From: Caldifarciminota bacterium
Lineage (GTDB): Bacteria > Hydrothermota > Hydrothermia > S141-80
Assembly: GCA_027053375.1 (NCBI GenBank)
Contig: JALUJC010000107.1
Span: forward strand, 2,494-12,566
Length of the DNA: 10,073 nucleotides
Reading direction: 5' to 3'
Below the pieces are notes generated by a model that saw only the letters and a list, made by a program, of their open reading frames with translations, made no database searches and was not told the DNA's origin. Each line of letters opens with the position of its first letter. Position 1 is the stretch's first letter. This document shows, one piece after another, positions 6,513 through 10,073 of the stretch. The translations under genes were made by a program, and so were the position numbers.

Positions 6513-8183
6513 TCAGCGGGTGGCAGGTTCCCCCATCCCGTACAGCTTTGCATACCGCTCAATGAGGGCGCGGGCGATGGGGGCGGCGCGTTCGCTGCCG
6601 TGGCCGCCCTCCTCCACGATCACGGACACGGCGATGCGCGGATTCTGCGCCGGAGCATAGGCAATGAACAGGGAATGTTCTTTTCCGTGGGGGTTCTCGG
6701 CGGTTCCAGTTTTCCCGGCATAGATCAATCCGGGAATCCTTGATCCGCTGGCTGTTCCGTGTTCACCCTGGACAACGCGCTCCATCCCTTCCCGAACCAG
6801 GCGATAGGCCCGTCTGGATGCCTCCAGATAGAGGGTGTCCTGCACAGGTGCGTCTCGAAGGAGATGAGGCATGGGAAGACGTCCTTCCGTGGCTATAAGG
6901 CCGGCGAGAATGGCCATCTGCAGAGGGGTGAGCAGGATTTCTCCCTGACCGATGCCCAGGTTGAGAACCATTCCTTCGGATACGTTCCGCCCATACCGGC
7001 GCGTATACCATGCCCGGTCCGGGACCAGTCCCGGCTTTTCTTCCGGGAGTACCCCATAGGTACGGTGGAGGAGGTCTCTCAAGGGTGTGATCATTTCCAG
7101 GAAGGGCCGAAGCCCGATTTTTCGTGCAAGATCATAGAAATAAACATCGCAGGATTGCTCTATGGCTTCCACAAGGTTGAGGGCGCCATGTCCCGCCGGA
7201 TCCCAGCACTTCCAGACCCGGGATCCAAAACGATAGGTGCCATCGCAGAATACCGGTCTTGCAGCGGGATTCACCCAGCCCCGGTCCAGGGCGAGCAGGG
7301 CCACAAAAGGTTTCCAGGTGGATCCGGGAGGGTACAGCCCTGCAACCGCGCGGTTGAGCAGGGGACTGGCGGGATCATTGACCAGTCGTTGCCAGGCAGT
7401 CTTTGCCCGCAATCCCGTGAGTTCGTCTGGGTCAAAAGAGGGTCGGCTGTAAAGCACCAGGATTTCCCCGGTTCGAACATCCAGCATCACCACAGCACCC
7501 CGTTCATGGGGTAGAAACAGAGAATCTACCGCTCGCTGCAAATCCAGATCCAGTGAAGTTACCACCACACCGCCCGGTTCCGGAGGGCGTGGCGGAAGGG
7601 GATCCAAGGTCTGCAACTCGCCTGCTGCATTTACGAGAAAGAACCGGGTCCCGGGAGACCCCGTGAGGCGATCGTCCAGCGCACGTTCCAGGGCACTTTT
7701 CCCCACCAGGATCCCCCATCGCTTCCCCTGTTCCACCTCATAACGGGAGGCTTCACCCACATAACCCACCACGTGGGCTGTGAGGGGACCTGCAGGATAG
7801 GTGCGCAGGGGGAAAAGCATCGGGAGAATGTCAGGATGATGGTACAGTTGTTCAAAATACCCCGGTACTTCGTCCAGGCGCAGGGCACGGCTCTGGGGGA
7901 TATAGCGAATCTGCGTGGGCGTATAGACAGGAAAAGGAAGGTTGTGGATCCGGGAACCCAGCGAAATAAAGAGAATGCCTGCCTGATAACCCGCCAGCAC
8001 CCGGCCATGACGGTCCAGAATGCGTCCCCGTGGGGGAAGCAGGGGAATTTTCCGGATAATGTTGGACAGGGAAGAAGCCCGATACGCGGATTCCCGAAGG
8101 ACCTGTTTCTGAAAGGCCAGTACCCAGGCTGCGCCCCATGCGAGCATCAGAGTGAAAAATACCCAGCGATTACGCGCTTTCAT
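6513..8183 (-). CDS. mrdA: Penicillin-binding protein 2, cell-elongation D,D-transpeptidase
   Basis: PBP2 crosslinks peptidoglycan during side-wall growth, together with RodA and the MreBCD scaffold. The 556-residue protein has a short basic cytoplasmic start, one membrane anchor (about 8-24), and the class B dimerisation signature RGRILDRHGR (52-61). The periplasmic transpeptidase domain carries the three active-site motifs: STWK (nucleophile Ser288, Lys291), SCD (344-346, the Asp form usual in PBP2 followed by VYFY) and KTGTAE (Lys491). ATG at 8183 was chosen because it gives the normal anchor and has an AGGGTGG site upstream; the frame stays open to 8297, but that extension would put a long soluble segment before the anchor. 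It overlaps the mreD end by 14 nt. The protein is shorter than the 600-650 residues common in PBP2. No rodA follows in this window, since lpdA converges on it. Confidence 0.95.
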   Translation of the reverse strand: MKARNRWVFFTLMLAWGAAWVLAFQKQVLRESAYRASSLSNIIRKIPLLPPRGRILDRHGRVLAGYQAGILFISLGSRIHNLPFPVYTPTQIRYIPQSRALRLDEVPGYFEQLYHHPDILPMLFPLRTYPAGPLTAHVVGYVGEASRYEVEQGKRWGILVGKSALERALDDRLTGSPGTRFFLVNAAGELQTLDPLPPRPPEPGGVVVTSLDLDLQRAVDSLFLPHERGAVVMLDVRTGEILVLYSRPSFDPDELTGLRAKTAWQRLVNDPASPLLNRAVAGLYPPGSTWKPFVALLALDRGWVNPAARPVFCDGTYRFGSRVWKCWDPAGHGALNLVEAIEQSCDVYFYDLARKIGLRPFLEMITPLRDLLHRTYGVLPEEKPGLVPDRAWYTRRYGRNVSEGMVLNLGIGQGEILLTPLQMAILAGLIATEGRLPMPHLLRDAPVQDTLYLEASRRAYRLVREGMERVVQGEHGTASGSRIPGLIYAGKTGTAENPHGKEHSLFIAYAPAQNPRIAVSVIVEEGGHGSERAAPIARALIERYAKLYGMGEPATR

Positions 8184-8565
8184 AAGCCACCCTGCGATAG
8201 AGCAGCATGGCGCCCAGCCATGTCCAGAAAATCCCCAGAGGGTGGTGATGGGTAAGCCATCCGCCAAGCAGAACCTGCCAGCCGAACCACACCGCAAGGA
8301 ATCCCGTGTGTTGCAGGTTCAGAAAGGAGCGGGTTCGAAGGCCGATCCACCCAAGGAACATGAGGAACAGCGGGTAGCCTGGCGGCCCCCACAACCCGGT
8401 TCTGAGAAGTGCACCCGTGAGGAGGACGGGGTACAGCAACCGGGCTTCCATCATGTACATCAGGGGAAGACCGAAAAGAAGGGAAAGCTCCGGAAAGGAG
8501 GGAGGGATCCAGGCGGGTGCACTGAGATAAGCACCCAGTAAGAAGGCTGCAGCGATTCCATTCAT
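8170..8565 (-). CDS. mreD: Rod shape-determining protein MreD (short form)
   Basis: MreD is the integral membrane partner of MreC in the rod-shape complex. The 131-residue product is almost entirely hydrophobic, with four to six likely membrane segments (roughly 3-19, 27-47, 64-78, 85-103 and 107-122) and short charged turns. MreD is poorly conserved, so the call rests mainly on position between mreC and mrdA plus the membrane profile. ATG at 8565 overlaps the mreC stop as ATGA, and GGAGG at 8576-8580 lies 10 nt upstream. Its TAA at 8170-8172 lies inside the start of mrdA. It is shorter than the usual 160-170 residues, so one helix may be missing. Confidence 0.82.
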   Translation of the reverse strand: MNGIAAAFLLGAYLSAPAWIPPSFPELSLLFGLPLMYMMEARLLYPVLLTGALLRTGLWGPPGYPLFLMFLGWIGLRTRSFLNLQHTGFLAVWFGWQVLLGGWLTHHHPLGIFWTWLGAMLLYRRVAYESA

Positions 8566-9254
8566 CGTTCGGGTTCCTCCACACGATAGTAGCGGGTGCT
8601 GTGATAGGAAAGAAAGGGCCGGATCTCCGCTTCCCAGAATCCCGGATCCACTTCCGAAGGCACCACACGGAGAATTTTCCCGAGAAGAAGCCCTTCAGGG
8701 ACCTCCCCGACCCCGGCCGTAAGCACCGTATCCCCAGGCTGCACTGGATGGTAGAGCGGAATAAAGCGAAGTCGTGGGGGACGACCGCCGCAGAGCATTC
8801 CCCAGGCGGTGCTGTGTTTGGGACGAGCGGAAACACAGACGCTGGGGTGGTACAGGGTCAGTCCATGCAGCAGGGTCCCGCGCCGCTGGGTGATGCGACC
8901 AGCAAAAAACGGGCCTACAAGGAGAAGATCGCCGGGGTTCCCGAAAGAACCCTGAAGCAGAAGTTCCTGGGGATAACCCATCGGGCGGGCGTCCACCAGT
9001 TCCAGGAGAGACACACCTGGGTTGTGGGTGAGGGTGTCGGAAAGGTCCTGCCCGGGTGAGGGGATCTGGATGCTCTGACGAATGGCTTCCTGCTGCGCTT
9101 CCCGCCGGTAGGTGGCGAAGTCCTGCGCGAACCGCTGAATGCTCCGGAGCGGGGCATAGAGCGGATACAGAACGGAGGGAACAGCATGCACCACGGGTGG
9201 GAGAGAAAGCACCGTGGCCAGAAGGAACCAGAACAGGGGGGTCCGCCCCGTCAT
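8562..9254 (-). CDS. mreC: Rod shape-determining protein MreC (short form)
   Basis: MreC is a single-pass inner-membrane protein that links MreB and MreD to PBP2 in the periplasm. This 230-residue protein has an N-terminal membrane segment (about 7-25), a short helical stretch rich in Arg, Gln and Glu (about 36-62), and a beta-rich C-terminal region. The best family marker is VQPGDTVLTAG (171-181) followed by VPEGLLLGKILRV, the conserved GD-TSG-PxGxxxG pattern of MreC. The ATG at 9254 overlaps the mreB stop (ATGA) and has only a weak G-rich site before it, so it probably depends on translational coupling to mreB. Typical MreC proteins have 270-300 or more residues; most of the missing length is in the coiled coil after the membrane anchor. 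It could be a divergent but functional minimal MreC. Confidence 0.88.
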   Translation of the reverse strand: MTGRTPLFWFLLATVLSLPPVVHAVPSVLYPLYAPLRSIQRFAQDFATYRREAQQEAIRQSIQIPSPGQDLSDTLTHNPGVSLLELVDARPMGYPQELLLQGSFGNPGDLLLVGPFFAGRITQRRGTLLHGLTLYHPSVCVSARPKHSTAWGMLCGGRPPRLRFIPLYHPVQPGDTVLTAGVGEVPEGLLLGKILRVVPSEVDPGFWEAEIRPFLSYHSTRYYRVEEPER

Positions 9255-10073
9255 CGCCCCCGGCTCATCCCCACATCGCGGGGTTTCAGAAGAATACGAT
9301 CATACGATACAAGGTTTTCCAGGATTTTTCCGGCACCCTGTACCACGCAATCCAGGGGATCGTCCACCAGGTGTACAAGCAGATTGGTTTCTTCCTGGAG
9401 CAGCTCCTTGAGACCTTTCAGCAGACTTCCGCCTCCGGTCAAATAGATCCCACGGTCAATGATGTCGGAGACCAGTTCGGGAGGTGTTTGCTCCAGTGCG
9501 CGCTTGGTGGCTTCCACGATCTGGTTCAGCGCCGGCATCAACGCCGTACGAACTTCCTCCGAGGTGAGTTCAATGGTTCGGGGTGAACCGGAGAGCACAT
9601 CCAGTCCGCGCACTTCCATCTTGAGGGTATCGGTAAACACGGGAGAAACCTGCCCGATGGTGAGTTTGATCCTTTCCGCCATTTGCTCCCCGATGGTCAT
9701 GTTGTATTTCTGGCGGACGTAGTTGCGAATCTGGTTGTCCATTTCATCCCCCGCGACCCGGATGGATCCGTTGGTGACAATGCCGGAAAGGGCGATCACG
9801 GCGATTTCCGTGGTACCCCCGCCGATGTCCACAATCATGTTGCCCACCGGTTCATGGATGGGAAGTCCGATGCCCACAGCCGCAGCCACAGGTTCTTCAA
9901 CCAGGAAAACCTCACGCGCACCGGCGGAAAGTGCGGCGTCCCGGACGGCCCGGCGTTCCACTTCCGTGATGCCGGATGGAATGGCCACCAGGACCCGGGG
10001 ACGCATAAACAGGCTTTCGCCTGTCACTTTCCGAATGAAGGCATAGAGCATCTCCTGAGCCAGTTCAAAATCA
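9251..10073 (-). CDS. mreB: Rod shape-determining protein MreB, C-terminal part (N-terminus beyond window)
   Basis: MreB is the bacterial actin homologue whose membrane-bound filaments direct side-wall synthesis. About 274 codons are visible, beginning at DFELAQEML, so roughly 65-70 N-terminal residues (including phosphate-1) lie beyond the right edge, given a family length near 340. Seen are IPSGITEVERRAV, EEPVAAAVGIG, the phosphate-2 motif DIGGGTTEIAV (about 9797-9829), the AGDEMD element and the adenosine motif LTGGGSLL (about 9422-9443). The internal ATG at 10051 is not the start, because conserved MreB sequence continues upstream. The TGA at 9253-9251 overlaps the mreC ATG by 4 nt. It is the first visible gene of the mreB-mreC-mreD-mrdA operon, whose promoter is outside the window. 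Confidence 0.97.
   Translation of the reverse strand, partial: DFELAQEMLYAFIRKVTGESLFMRPRVLVAIPSGITEVERRAVRDAALSAGAREVFLVEEPVAAAVGIGLPIHEPVGNMIVDIGGGTTEIAVIALSGIVTNGSIRVAGDEMDNQIRNYVRQKYNMTIGEQMAERIKLTIGQVSPVFTDTLKMEVRGLDVLSGSPRTIELTSEEVRTALMPALNQIVEATKRALEQTPPELVSDIIDRGIYLTGGGSLLKGLKELLQEETNLLVHLVDDPLDCVVQGAGKILENLVSYDRILLKPRDVGMSRGR

Noticed and set aside
8184..8297. A 38-residue N-terminal extension of PBP2.
   Set aside because: It lies wholly inside mreD in another frame and would place a cysteine-rich segment before the membrane anchor; ATG at 8183 gives the normal class B architecture.
1..10073. Search for tRNA, rRNA, CRISPR repeats, insertion-sequence ends, phage or toxin-antitoxin genes.
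   Set aside because: The window is almost completely filled with conserved housekeeping genes, and the single 256-nt gap shows only promoter and leader elements. I see no repeats of array type and no accessory system.

Overview
The window carries no mobile element, CRISPR array or RNA gene that I can support. It is a compact, GC-rich bacterial chromosome segment with three housekeeping blocks: the first 441 codons of an elongation factor G gene (minus strand, cut by the left edge), a four-gene 2-oxo acid dehydrogenase operon (plus strand), and a rod-shape/cell-wall-elongation operon mreB-mreC-mreD-mrdA (minus strand, mreB cut by the right edge). The organism is a rod-shaped bacterium with strong GGAGG ribosome binding sites and sigma-70-type promoters. 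The E1 alpha and beta subunits resemble those I remember from thermophiles such as Thermus, and the proteins are rich in Glu, Arg, Val and Pro, so a thermophile is possible. I cannot place the phylum; nothing shown here is diagnostic.

Region 1 (1-1579): fusA starts with GTG at 1323 and is read leftwards. The 256-nt gap between fusA and the dehydrogenase operon is the only sizeable non-coding stretch. It holds two divergent promoters with near-consensus boxes and 17-bp spacers (fusA at 1432-1404, dehydrogenase operon at 1519-1547), an inverted repeat and a direct repeat between them, and, just after the fusA start site, a hairpin plus seven U that looks like an intrinsic terminator. A second hairpin next to the fusA ribosome binding site makes this an attenuator-like leader.

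Region 2 (1580-6432): E1 alpha, E1 beta, E2 and E3 (dihydrolipoamide dehydrogenase) are spaced 1, 11 and 14 nt apart, each with its own Shine-Dalgarno sequence. Together they encode every enzyme needed to convert a 2-oxo acid (pyruvate or a branched-chain 2-oxo acid) plus CoA and NAD+ to acyl-CoA, CO2 and NADH. The E1 sequences lean to the branched-chain/Thermus-like clade, so the substrate is open.

Region 3 (6513-10073): mreB, mreC, mreD and PBP2 overlap end to end by 4, 4 and 14 nt, a tightly coupled elongasome operon. MreC, MreD and PBP2 all look shorter than usual. This operon converges on the dehydrogenase operon with only 80 nt between stop codons and no strong terminator. The most interesting points are the fusA leader, the operator-like repeats between the divergent promoters, the motif changes at the E1 alpha cofactor site, the stand-alone setting of fusA, and a marked excess of GATC and GGATCC in the window.
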